Positions 1-5,163 are shown, counted from the stretch's first letter. The stretch: DNA of 5,921 nt from Nitrososphaeraceae archaeon (GCA_025937665.1 JAICQW010000114.1:1-5921), one strand, 5' to 3'. Notes: a model not told the origin generated them from the letters alone. A program made the numbers and translations.

Positions 1-16
1 GGTCTACGAGATTTGC

Positions 17-346
17 ATGGGTCTAAAGATAAAACCTCTTGAAAATTACCCTGGTGATAACGATGAGGAAAGGCAATTGGCTAGATTTCATGATTACTGC
101 AAAGGATTGAGCTCTGCTGACTATGATATGAAAGTCATTAAATTGGTAGATAGAGAAAATAATATGAAATTCATTATCAATATGCCAAAATTAGATGGAA
201 ATCTAGTGAGTAACAAAATTAAGAGATACTTGCGAGAAGCTGAAGATTTCTACCTATCTTATGCATTGTTGGAACCGGCAGTTAAAGACTTATATCTAAA
301 ACTTAGGGAATCATATGAAAAGTTAAAATCATTGAATAATACCTAG
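17..346 (+). CDS. Hypothetical protein, short and helical, possibly 5'-partial
   Basis: I do not recognise this 109-residue protein. It is charged and probably mostly alpha-helical. It has an acidic N-terminal stretch (PGDNDEE, residues 13-19), a middle part with strand-like hydrophobics (KFIINM, 51-56), and a lysine- and glutamate-rich C-terminal helix (about 85-108). There is no signal peptide, membrane segment or metal-binding cluster. The frame stays open from the ATG at 17 to the left edge of the window, so the true start may lie outside. No Shine-Dalgarno site is visible, which does not argue against the ATG in a leaderless archaeon. It converges with the CHRD gene, with 83 bp between the two stop codons. 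Coding potential is judged from the long open frame and a normal residue composition. Function unknown. Confidence 0.6.
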   Translation: MGLKIKPLENYPGDNDEERQLARFHDYCKGLSSADYDMKVIKLVDRENNMKFIINMPKLDGNLVSNKIKRYLREAEDFYLSYALLEPAVKDLYLKLRESYEKLKSLNNT

Positions 347-375
347 TTGTTTGGATGTTATCATCATAAGGATTA

Positions 376-399
376 AAGATTTAAGCAATCTTAAAAAAA
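376..399 (-). terminator. Putative terminator region downstream of the CHRD gene
   Basis: On the minus strand, about 31 bases beyond the CHRD stop, there is a run of seven T (399-393). It is followed by a perfect 6-bp inverted repeat, 376-381 with 387-392 (AAGATT/AATCTT, 5-base loop). Archaeal RNA polymerase stops mainly at T-tracts, so the T7 run is the more meaningful part. The hairpin may protect the 3' end or belong to the convergent transcript. Inferred from sequence only. Confidence 0.35.
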
Positions 400-429
400 G
401 AATAGGGTGTAGTAATCCGCTTGTCTTAA

Positions 430-993
430 TCACTGACCCAAAGTTGCATTTGGTACTACTGAAGTAACATTAATTTCCGTTGGAGGTAATCCTGATGCTA
501 TTTGGCCTCGGATTGCTCCGTCTTTAAATTCGCCAGTGTGAACATTTACGTACACAGTTCCGTCGCTCATCAAACCCACTAGTTCGGAGAGTTCTTTACC
601 CGCTAGAGTCCCTTGTAGTTTATCATTTGTTATATTTCCTTGTAAGGATATGACTGCGTTTTCGGTATTTTGGGCAGATTCTGGTCCTGACAAAGTAACT
701 ACGACATGTCCGTTTTGTCCTGCGCTTCCATTGTGTATATGTGCTCCCGTTATTTCATTCAAGCCGGTAATGTTAAGCCAGTATGATACTTGTGTACCAT
801 TTTGATCAGTCTGGAACTTGGCCAAACCAGTAGCAATAGATTGTGTCGAAGGAACTTCTTCGTTACCCGATAGACTTGCAGAGAACGTCTCTCCTTCTTG
901 TGCTTGGATTGAATTAAAAGAGAAAGAGGTTGCAGCGATCGATAAGGTTGCAGCTAATATTGCTATGATAGTTAATTTGTGCTGTTGTGACAT
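430..993 (-). CDS. Secreted CHRD-domain protein
   Basis: A 187-residue exported protein with one CHRD domain (the chordin-type domain, Pfam CHRD), covering about residues 36-166. The N-terminus is a signal peptide: Lys6, a hydrophobic core at 8-24, and a plausible cleavage site after IQA (29-31). Domain hallmarks visible are FSASLSGNEEVP (37-48), a GAHIH motif (83-87), YVNVHT (148-153) and GAIRGQI (159-165). These histidine-containing motifs are typical of the family. The mature protein is rich in Asn, Ser and Thr with several N-x-S/T sequons, which suits an archaeal surface protein. CHRD proteins of bacteria and archaea have no established biochemical activity; an extracellular binding or structural role is inferred. 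The ATG at 993 is preferred because a TATA-like box sits about 25 bases upstream, giving a leaderless mRNA. It is monocistronic as far as can be seen. Confidence 0.9.
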   Translation of the reverse strand: MSQQHKLTIIAILAATLSIAATSFSFNSIQAQEGETFSASLSGNEEVPSTQSIATGLAKFQTDQNGTQVSYWLNITGLNEITGAHIHNGSAGQNGHVVVTLSGPESAQNTENAVISLQGNITNDKLQGTLAGKELSELVGLMSDGTVYVNVHTGEFKDGAIRGQIASGLPPTEINVTSVVPNATLGQ

Positions 994-1014
994 TAAAATA
1001 AGATAACATAATTA

Positions 1015-1022
1015 CTATAAAT
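1015..1022 (-). promoter_or_regulatory. TATA box of the CHRD gene
   Basis: Minus-strand ATTTATAG, with the core TTTATA at 1021-1016, is centred about 25 bases before the ATG at 993. That is the distance at which archaeal TBP/TFB transcription would start on or next to the A of the start codon. The sequence upstream is purine-rich (GATAGTA), compatible with a BRE. Prediction only. Confidence 0.5.
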
Positions 1023-1028
1023 ACTATC

Positions 1029-1070
1029 TATTGTATATCGGAAGTTCGAAAAACAATTTATTCTATATCG
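1029..1070 (-). repeat. Pair of direct repeats 30 bp apart upstream of the CHRD promoter
   Basis: Two 12-base copies read on the minus strand as CGATATAGAATA (1070-1059) and CGATATACAATA (1040-1029), matching at 11 of 12 positions and offset by exactly 30 bp. They lie immediately upstream of the TATA/BRE region of the CHRD gene. An offset of about three helical turns puts both copies on the same face of the DNA, as expected for a regulator's paired sites. Regulatory role is inferred. Confidence 0.4.
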
Positions 1071-1154
1071 TGAAGGGTAAAATTTCTTCAAAATGGGTTT
1101 ACAGTGCATGAAAATGTTGCATAATATCCATTACATCAAGAATTTTAACCAGTG

Positions 1155-1196
1155 ATACTTCCATAGTTGGAGACCATCTCCTATTTCTGGAAGTAT
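1155..1196. repeat. Interrupted hairpin with a 9-bp outer stem
   Basis: The outer arms ATACTTCCA (1155-1163) and TGGAAGTAT (1188-1196) are perfect inverted repeats. Inside them GGAGA (1169-1173) pairs with TCTCC (1177-1181) around a 3-base CCA loop. Between the two stems three further pairs are possible (A165, G166 and T167 of the 1000s with the TTA side), giving one long imperfect hairpin of about 42 bases. It is symmetric, so either strand could carry it. No T-tract follows directly on the plus strand. It could be part of a small RNA, a terminator for an unseen transcript, or a remnant of a small mobile repeat. Confidence 0.45.
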
Positions 1197-1227
1197 ATTA
1201 CATCCAATGTTTCTGTGACAACATAGA

Positions 1228-1242
1228 ATGTCATTTTGACAT
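1228..1242. repeat. Short perfect hairpin
   Basis: ATGTCA (1228-1233) and TGACAT (1237-1242) form a perfect 6-bp stem with a TTT loop. It sits between two larger inverted-repeat structures, so it may be one element of a folded transcript. Alone it is short enough to occur by chance in AT-rich DNA. Confidence 0.3.
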
Positions 1243-1263
1243 CAATTCAACTGCTATAAGCAA

Positions 1264-1312
1264 GGAGTGTGTCTAGTCTTAGCTCTCGCTAATCTAGGTG
1301 TGAATTTACTCC
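1264..1312. repeat. Nested inverted repeats, possible structured RNA
   Basis: Three stems nest around one centre: GGAGT (1264-1268) with ACTCC (1308-1312); CTAG (1273-1276) with CTAG (1294-1297); and TTAGC (1279-1283) with GCTAA (1288-1292) around a TCTC loop. The stretch is somewhat more G+C-rich than its AT-rich surroundings, a common sign of non-coding RNA in such genomes. It does not match a tRNA: no T-loop or acceptor pattern is present. Strand and function cannot be assigned from sequence. Confidence 0.3.
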
Positions 1313-1592
1313 GGCGTTAGGTACATATTTGAATATTTTTGCTCTTGATTGTAGAAATTTGGAGAATATAAAAATGAGAATTTAAACATATAATTTGTCT
1401 TATGCGATTATTTATGACAGGAGAGCAACGAGATCAACTTACGGTTCTACAAGGGTTCCACCTGATGGTAATATCTTTAATGCCCAGTCTCCCCCCTTTT
1501 GAATTTTAAGGAAATAGAAGTAATTTTTAGGCACGCAACCGTAATCGTATCATCGGGATGTTTTGATATTCCTTGTAGTAACTTATTGTAAA

Positions 1593-1612
1593 TCGATAAA
1601 TAAAAAATATAA
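1593..1612 (+). promoter_or_regulatory. Possible promoter of the 46-residue membrane protein gene
   Basis: An A/T-only stretch (GATAAATAAAAAATATAA) lies before the ATG at 1626. The GATAAATA part is centred about 27 bases upstream, the usual archaeal TATA spacing for a leaderless start. The ATATAA part is closer, about 17 bases. Low sequence complexity makes this weak. Confidence 0.3.
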
Positions 1613-1625
1613 GTAAGAATACTGA

Positions 1626-1766
1626 ATGGTAACAACGAAGCAAGTCTTCGGGTTTGCGGCTGGATTTGGAACAATGGGTTTTTTTGTAATCTTCATCCTG
1701 TTTCGGACATACATACTTTCAGGTATGGATGCCTTTATTCAAAAATTGAATGTTCCAATCTGGTAG
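1626..1766 (+). CDS. Small predicted single-pass membrane protein (46 residues)
   Basis: A short open frame starts at ATG 1626, one codon after an in-frame TGA (1623-1625), and ends at TAG 1764-1766. The product begins MVTTKQVFGFAAGFGTMG. A glycine- and phenylalanine-rich hydrophobic segment follows (about residues 7-31, including FFVIFILF), then a basic/polar turn (RTY) and a short amphipathic tail ending in PIW. This is the layout of a one-helix membrane protein with a small tail. Support comes from the coherent hydrophobic profile, the defined start, a candidate promoter and a small hairpin just after the stop. I do not recognise a family. An antisense frame (65 codons, 1674-1477) overlaps but looks less protein-like. 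No function is proposed. Confidence 0.5.
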   Translation: MVTTKQVFGFAAGFGTMGFFVIFILFRTYILSGMDAFIQKLNVPIW

Positions 1767-1781
1767 TATGATAATATCATA
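1767..1781 (+). terminator. Small hairpin just after the 46-residue gene
   Basis: TATGAT (1767-1772) and ATCATA (1776-1781) form a 6-bp stem with an AAT loop, directly after the stop codon at 1764-1766. The downstream DNA is T-rich (AATTTGTTTAG). It could mark the 3' end of the short transcript, but the stem is all A/T except one pair, so it is weak. The rest of the gap to 1989 is AT-rich and shows no credible gene. Confidence 0.3.
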
Positions 1782-1972
1782 ATTTGTTTAGATTGTGTTA
1801 TATCATCTTATATTCTGTTACTACCAATATTACCTAGTCGTATGTGTTAAATTATTACATTTCAAATTACTATATTATATCATATCAATACTCATTGCAA
1901 GAACAGGGTCAATCTGCTTAGCTTTCAAAATATGCTTATTTGTTTCCGAATACTTTTACCTGCTGATTATTT

Positions 1973-1989
1973 TCCAAACAAAATTTGGA
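1973..1989 (-). terminator. Hairpin directly after the SPFH gene
   Basis: On the minus strand TCCAAA (1989-1984) and TTTGGA (1978-1973) form a perfect 6-bp stem starting at the base after the SPFH stop codon (1992-1990), with a T-rich loop (TTTTG). Likely part of the transcript's 3' end. No long T-tract follows, so termination efficiency is uncertain. Confidence 0.35.
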
Positions 1990-2859
1990 TTAACGCGTTT
2001 GATTCAGTTCTTGTGGTAATGGTAATTGGAAGAATGGAACCCCACTGCTACCTACTGCATATGGCATTTGTCCATTCCATTTTGTTATGGCCTGCCACTG
2101 AAGGTATTCTGGACTTTCTCTTAATTGTAGAGTAATAATCTTTATTGCTTCAGATTCACCACTTGCCTTGGCAGCATTTGCTCTTGCCGCTCCTTCAGCC
2201 TGTGCTACGGTTTGATTCGCAACAACCTCAATGGCTCTTAGATTATTTTGTTCAGTAAGAAACTTTTGAAATGCAACTACTTTTTGTTCTATCTGATTAG
2301 CAAAAGCATCTGAAAATTTAAAATCAGTTATGAAGACATTTTGTACCTCGATATTATCTCTCGAAAGTGTATTTCTAATCGCATCAGCAATAACACTTTT
2401 TGCAGTTTCTCTCTTTGTGATTAATTCTTCAGCATTAAATTTGGCTACACTAGCCTTTACCGATTCTTGTATAGTTGGGGATATTACACGATCTTGATAG
2501 TTAACACCCAATTTTTGGTAGATCTCATTCGTCTGTTGTGGATCAATCCTGTAGTTTACTGCAATAACACTCTGAACTTCTTGCAGATCGTTTGAAGCTG
2601 CAGTTGCTTCTGCTTGGAATTTTTGAGTTCTTACCTCCATTGAGACAACCTGTTCAACAAAAGGTGTAACGAAATGTACACCTTCTCCTAATACCCTATT
2701 TTCTACTGCTCCAAGATAAAGTACAACTCCTCTATGACCTGCTTCAACAATTACAATTGATTCGGCCAGCACAACTATGATGACGATTGCAGTGATAACT
2801 GCGGCGGCAATTTTTATTTTATTAGTGGTCGGAAATCGTGGAGCTTTATAATATGACAT
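1990..2859 (-). CDS. Prohibitin-type SPFH/Band 7 membrane protein
   Basis: A 289-residue membrane-anchored scaffold protein of the SPFH (stomatin/prohibitin/flotillin/HflK) superfamily, closest in pattern to prohibitins. Residues 16-37 form one N-terminal transmembrane helix. The SPFH domain follows at about 38-200, with EAGHRGVVLYLG (39-50), EGVHFVTPFV (59-68), AVNYRI (100-105) and the prohibitin-like FNAEELITKRE (141-151). Residues about 185-245 are alanine- and glutamate-rich and should form the coiled coil used for ring assembly. The C-terminus carries a prohibitin-like YLQWQAITKWNGQMP (252-266). Family members oligomerise in the membrane and control proteases or membrane domains; the partner here is unknown, and no nfeD or protease gene is adjacent. 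Length is normal. The ATG at 2859 fits a TATA box at about -36. A SIMPL gene lies 94 bp upstream on the same strand. Confidence 0.93.
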   Translation of the reverse strand: MSYYKAPRFPTTNKIKIAAAVITAIVIIVVLAESIVIVEAGHRGVVLYLGAVENRVLGEGVHFVTPFVEQVVSMEVRTQKFQAEATAASNDLQEVQSVIAVNYRIDPQQTNEIYQKLGVNYQDRVISPTIQESVKASVAKFNAEELITKRETAKSVIADAIRNTLSRDNIEVQNVFITDFKFSDAFANQIEQKVVAFQKFLTEQNNLRAIEVVANQTVAQAEGAARANAAKASGESEAIKIITLQLRESPEYLQWQAITKWNGQMPYAVGSSGVPFFQLPLPQELNQTR

Positions 2860-2889
2860 CCTTATTTAAGATAGAAGTTGTAATGCATT

Positions 2890-2901
2890 CTATATATATT
2901 T
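2890..2901 (-). promoter_or_regulatory. TATA box of the SPFH gene
   Basis: Minus-strand AAATATATATAG (2901-2890) is centred about 36 bases before the ATG at 2859. Initiation about 26 bases downstream of the box centre would leave a leader of roughly 10 bases. The AAGG directly abutting the ATG is too close to act as a Shine-Dalgarno site. This suggests the SPFH gene can be transcribed independently of the SIMPL gene upstream. Confidence 0.45.
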
Positions 2902-2919
2902 AGGCTTGATTCCATTCTT

Positions 2920-2943
2920 GCCTTTCATTTTCATTTGAAAGGC
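2920..2943 (-). terminator. Hairpin between the SIMPL and SPFH genes
   Basis: GCCTTTCA (2920-2927) and TGAAAGGC (2936-2943) form a perfect 8-bp stem with an 8-base loop, starting 10 bases beyond the SIMPL stop codon. It lies between that stop and the SPFH TATA box. It could end or protect the SIMPL transcript, or act as a processing site in a joint mRNA. No T-tract follows on the minus strand, so terminator is the cautious label. Confidence 0.4.
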
Positions 2944-2953
2944 CGTAATAAAT

Positions 2954-3723
2954 TTATCCTAAAAGAAAGATTATGCTAACGCTCATTGATATCTGTTGTT
3001 CACCGGCTATTATTGGAGTTGGTGCTGAAACTCCATCAATTTTAGATGATTCAGCAGCATAAAGTGTTGGTTCGGTAAAAAATGGGCTGGCCTGATCAAT
3101 ATTTACTGACTTTATTCCATCAATTTTGAGTCCTAACGCCGAAGCTGCAATATCAGCTTTCTCTCTTGCATTACCTATAGCTTCTTTTAATAACTCGTTC
3201 TTGATTCCTTCAAGTTTCTTATCTGACATGCTAAAGTATATGTTGTTAACATTATTAGCACCTGATGAAACTGAGATATCAATCCATTCCGACGAGTCAT
3301 TGACGTTGTAGCTATCTATCTGTATTGAATTGCTAACTGTAAATCCAATCAATTTACCGTGGTTTTTGTCTATGGTGTAATCGCGATTTGGAGTAATTGT
3401 AAATGATGATGTGCTTGTTTCATTCTCACTGACTCCTGCTATTTTAATGCATTGATGATCTTATTCATTAATTCAGAATTTGTGCCCAATGCAGTTTTGG
3501 CCTTGGCATTGGTTGTTTCTACACCTAGTGATATTGTGACCTTGTCGGGTTTTGTTTGAGTTGTTGCAGAACCAGTAACGAACAATGTCTTGTTATCAAG
3601 CGCACCGGTTTGAGCGTGTAGATTGTGATCATTGGTATTACTAGTGTAAATCAATATACAAGTAGTAATTGCGGTTAAAAGTGTCATTACTACTACCATT
3701 TCCATGGAAATTTGCCTTTTCAT
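2954..3723 (-). CDS. Exported SIMPL (DUF541) domain protein, frame interrupted by a -1 shift
   Basis: Two adjacent frames together encode one SIMPL/DUF541 protein (about 256 residues, normal for the family). Frame A (3723-3439) gives 94 residues: a basic start, a hydrophobic export or anchor segment (about 9-26), then KTLFVTGSATTQTKPDKV (45-62) and SELMNKIINALK (83-94), ending at TAG 3441-3439. Frame B continues without a gap from ATA at 3442-3440, giving IAGVSENETSTSS, GKLIGFTVSNSIQI, WIDISVSSGANNVNNIYF, KADIAASALGL and a C-terminal PTPIIAGEQQISMSVSI. The domain order is intact and no other defect is seen. One missing A in the run at 3445-3442, or a -1 slip on AAA, restores the whole protein. 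SIMPL proteins are periplasmic or surface proteins of ill-defined role, some linked to stress. Alternatives are a recent pseudogene or a sequencing indel. A TATA box sits 27 bases before the start. Confidence 0.85.
3439..3447 (-). other. Frame-change site in the SIMPL gene
   Basis: Minus strand TTA AAA TAG. Frame A reads Leu (3447-3445), Lys (3444-3442) and stop. If the lysyl-tRNA on AAA moves back one base it meets AAA again (3445-3443), and the next codon is ATA (3442-3440), the first codon of frame B. The two open frames overlap only between the frame-B TAA near 3462 and this stop, so the change must occur here. It is not a classical X XXY YYZ heptamer. An obvious strong downstream hairpin is lacking; only a distant GGAGT/ACTCC pair (3436-3432 with 3394-3390) was found. 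Confidence 0.6.
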
Positions 3724-3745
3724 GAGTGAAAATTACCTTAACTAT

Positions 3746-3753
3746 TATAAAAA
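3746..3753 (-). promoter_or_regulatory. TATA box of the SIMPL gene
   Basis: Minus-strand TTTTTATA (3753-3746) is centred about 27 bases before the ATG at 3723, so transcription would start at or next to the start codon. A 14-base palindrome lies about 16 bases further upstream. Confidence 0.45.
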
Positions 3754-3768
3754 TTACAGTATAGTTTT

Positions 3769-3782
3769 CAACTAACCAGTTG
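3769..3782. promoter_or_regulatory. Palindrome upstream of the SIMPL promoter, possible operator
   Basis: CAACT (3769-3773) and AGTTG (3778-3782) are a perfect inverted repeat around AACC. It lies in the divergent intergenic region between the SIMPL gene and the zinc-finger gene, just upstream of the SIMPL TATA box, where an activator or repressor dimer could bind. Short enough to be chance. Confidence 0.25.
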
Positions 3783-3906
3783 TCTGACTGAGCGAGACTG
3801 TCAAATTTCGATGCGGTAGATAAAACACATTTGAAGTATTGACTTTCACTATAGCCTCCCTTGTTTTTTGGAGCAGTAAATGGAGAATATTCTGGAATGC
3901 AAGAAA

Positions 3907-3915
3907 GTTTTATTA
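3907..3915 (+). promoter_or_regulatory. TATA box of the zinc-finger gene
   Basis: Plus-strand GTTTTATTA has its TTTTATTA core (3908-3915) centred about 26 bases before the ATG at 3938. This gives a leaderless start there and helps choose that ATG over the in-frame one at 3932 and the distant one at 3839. Confidence 0.4.
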
Positions 3916-3937
3916 CTTGAAATCTGAAATTATGGTA

Positions 3938-4156
3938 ATGGGGTTTTTCCACCGCTCAAAATTTCTTTGTGAAATTGATCAGCTGAAATTCAATACTCAT
4001 GAAGAGTTGATAAGTCATATGAGACAAATTCACCATTATCCTATTGTCAAATGCCATGATTGCAGAAAGGAGTTTATTCATGAGAAGGATAGACTGCATC
4101 ATGTTAGAGAAGAGCATGAAAGAAAGGTGGATTATAGAAAACATAAGGGTTCTTAA
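3938..4156 (+). CDS. Small C2H2-type zinc-finger protein with one degenerate finger
   Basis: A 72-residue basic protein with two C2H2-type fingers in tandem. Finger 2 is canonical: Cys39-x2-Cys42-x12-His55-x4-His60, with Phe46 and Leu53 in the usual core positions. Finger 1 has exactly the same spacing, Cys11-x2-Asp14-x12-His27-x4-His32, but the second cysteine is Asp14. It either binds zinc through C-D-H-H or is structural only. A Lys/Arg-rich tail (61-70) follows. Such small fingers in archaea are thought to bind nucleic acid or protein; the target is unknown. The frame is open back to an ATG at 3839, but the extra 33 residues are unlike a finger protein and overlap the promoter, so the ATG at 3938 (or 3932) is preferred. 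It is divergent from the SIMPL gene and convergent with the dehydrogenase gene, 27 bp away. Confidence 0.85.
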   Translation: MGFFHRSKFLCEIDQLKFNTHEELISHMRQIHHYPIVKCHDCRKEFIHEKDRLHHVREEHERKVDYRKHKGS

Positions 4157-4195
4157 TAATCCCTTAGACTTAACAAGGTTATCTTATTTTATTCT
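4144..4195 (+). terminator. Hairpin plus T-rich tail ending the zinc-finger gene
   Basis: TAAGGG (4144-4149) pairs with CCCTTA (4161-4166) across the stop codon, and a T-rich stretch (TTATTTTATTCT, 4184-4195) follows 17 bases later. This is a reasonable archaeal 3' end for the zinc-finger transcript. The T-rich part overlaps the end of the convergent dehydrogenase gene. Confidence 0.4.
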
Positions 4196-5161
4196 ATAAA
4201 CTGTTCCCTTTCCAAAAAGAGAGTTTACAATGTTGTTGGCAGAAACTTCTGCCATCTTGGATCGTGTCCGAAAAGTAGCACTCCCTATATGTGGTAACAA
4301 CACGGTTTGTGGCAAGTGGATCAATGGATTAGATACTGAAATTGGTTCATCTTCATATACATCCAAACCAACTCCAGCTATCTGTTTATCTTCAAGCGCT
4401 TTGATCAAATGTTTTTCATTTACGACTTTGCCCCTTGAGGTATTTATGAGAAAGGCTGTCTTTTTCATTAGATTAATCTTTGACTCATCGATCATATGAA
4501 AACTTGATTTGTTTAGTGATGCATGAATAGAAACAAAATCGCTGCGTTGTAACAATTCTTCTAATGGAACATAAGAAATAGAAAGATCTGATTCGATTTT
4601 CTGGTTACGGCTATTACTATAGTAAAGAACCTCCATACCAAAACCTTTAGCCCGTTTTGCTACAAGCGTTCCAATTTCTCCGAGACCAATTATTCCCAAA
4701 GTACTGCCATACACATCGTACCCAAGAAAGAGATCAGGCGTCCAGCCAAATTTCCAATTTCCCCTTCGTACATGACTGTCTGCATTGATAATATTTCTTG
4801 CCGCAGATAGAATTAGCGAAAATGTGAGATCAGCGGTGGTGTTAGCTAAAACGTTTGGTGTATTTGTGACAATGATTTTTCTTTTTTCAGCTTCTTTAAT
4901 ATCGACATGATCATATCCTACGCTATAGCAACTTATTACTTTAAGATTGGCCCCTGCTGCATCCATTACGTTTGAGTCAATTTTATCACCTAACATGCAC
5001 AATAATGCATCCACATTCTTGACATTTTTGATCAAAACTTCCCTATCAAGTACGTTCACTTCAGGATTCATATTGACTTGCAAATATTTTTTCAATATTG
5101 TTGGTCCTGGCTCTGGTATTTTTCTTGTAATGAACACCGAATATTTCTGAGGGTTATCCAT
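4184..5161 (-). CDS. D-isomer 2-hydroxyacid dehydrogenase, glyoxylate/hydroxypyruvate reductase-like
   Basis: A 325-residue cytoplasmic NAD(P)-dependent D-2-hydroxyacid dehydrogenase. It most resembles glyoxylate/hydroxypyruvate reductases, which reduce glyoxylate to glycolate or hydroxypyruvate to D-glycerate. The substrate-binding part includes SVGYDHVDI (80-88) and NTPNVLANTTADLTFSLIL (100-118). The Rossmann dinucleotide motif is GLGEIG (159-164), preceded by GSTLGIIG. The catalytic triad is present: Arg243 (NTSRGKVVNE), Glu272 (YEDEP) and His291 (PHIGSAT). After the second Rossmann strand comes YYSNSRNQK (180-188) with no acidic residue, which suggests NADPH rather than NADH. Length is typical. 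A phosphoglycerate dehydrogenase role is less likely because there is no C-terminal regulatory domain. The ATG at 5161 has a TATA-like element (CATATTAATA, 5198-5189) about 33 bases upstream. The transporter gene ends 71 bp upstream on the same strand. Confidence 0.92.
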   Translation of the reverse strand: MDNPQKYSVFITRKIPEPGPTILKKYLQVNMNPEVNVLDREVLIKNVKNVDALLCMLGDKIDSNVMDAAGANLKVISCYSVGYDHVDIKEAEKRKIIVTNTPNVLANTTADLTFSLILSAARNIINADSHVRRGNWKFGWTPDLFLGYDVYGSTLGIIGLGEIGTLVAKRAKGFGMEVLYYSNSRNQKIESDLSISYVPLEELLQRSDFVSIHASLNKSSFHMIDESKINLMKKTAFLINTSRGKVVNEKHLIKALEDKQIAGVGLDVYEDEPISVSNPLIHLPQTVLLPHIGSATFRTRSKMAEVSANNIVNSLFGKGTVYRIK

Positions 5162-5163
5162 TA

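Larger units (their letters stand above)
994..1625. other. Intergenic region without a convincing gene
   Basis: No open frame here resembles a protein family, and no tRNA or other known RNA was recognised. The left end holds the CHRD promoter and its repeats. From 1155 to 1312 there is a cluster of inverted repeats (listed separately) that could fold as RNA. Around 1400-1510 two overlapping plus-strand frames stay open for about 36 codons each (one from the ATG at 1402 to a TAA at 1507-1509), ending near a run of six C at 1491-1496. Neither resembles a known protein. The right end is A-rich and probably carries the promoter of the small gene at 1626. Confidence 0.5.

Noticed and set aside
818..1006. 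Plus-strand open frame of 62 codons opposite the CHRD gene
   Set aside because: It lies antisense to the signal peptide and N-terminal part of a clear CHRD protein and its promoter; its product resembles no family.
1400..1480. Possible tRNA suggested by GGTTC- and GGGTTCC-like bits
   Set aside because: No matching T-stem, anticodon arm or acceptor pairing could be found on either strand.
1402..1509. Plus-strand frame of 35 codons starting at ATG 1402, with a second open frame shifted by two bases
   Set aside because: Possibly a gene remnant, but neither product resembles a known protein and no promoter at the right distance was recognised.
1477..1674. Minus-strand open frame of 65 codons
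   Set aside because: Its start lies inside the more convincing plus-strand 46-residue gene, no promoter is visible, and the product mixes charged and hydrophobic patches without a recognisable domain. Kept as an alternative only.
1795..2135. Overlapping plus-strand open frames of 74 and 67 codons
   Set aside because: Low-complexity hydrophobic products from AT-rich DNA, running antisense into the end of the SPFH gene; typical chance frames.
3352..3423. Separate re-initiation of SIMPL frame B, suggested by AGGAG after the TAG
   Set aside because: The ATG nine bases after AGGAG (3423-3421) is in the wrong frame and ends after 17 codons. The first frame-B start candidate (TTG at 3352) would skip 30 conserved residues. 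A frameshift explains the data better.
3839..3937. N-terminal extension of the zinc-finger protein from the ATG at 3839
   Set aside because: The added residues are tryptophan- and phenylalanine-rich without family character, and the stretch contains a well-placed TATA box for the ATG at 3938.
3641..3952. Minus-strand open frame of 103 codons between the SIMPL and zinc-finger genes
   Set aside because: It overlaps the SIMPL start in another frame, covers both divergent promoters and opposes the zinc-finger start; the product has no recognisable features.
3956..4144. Minus-strand open frame opposite the zinc-finger gene
   Set aside because: Antisense shadow of a clear C2H2 protein.
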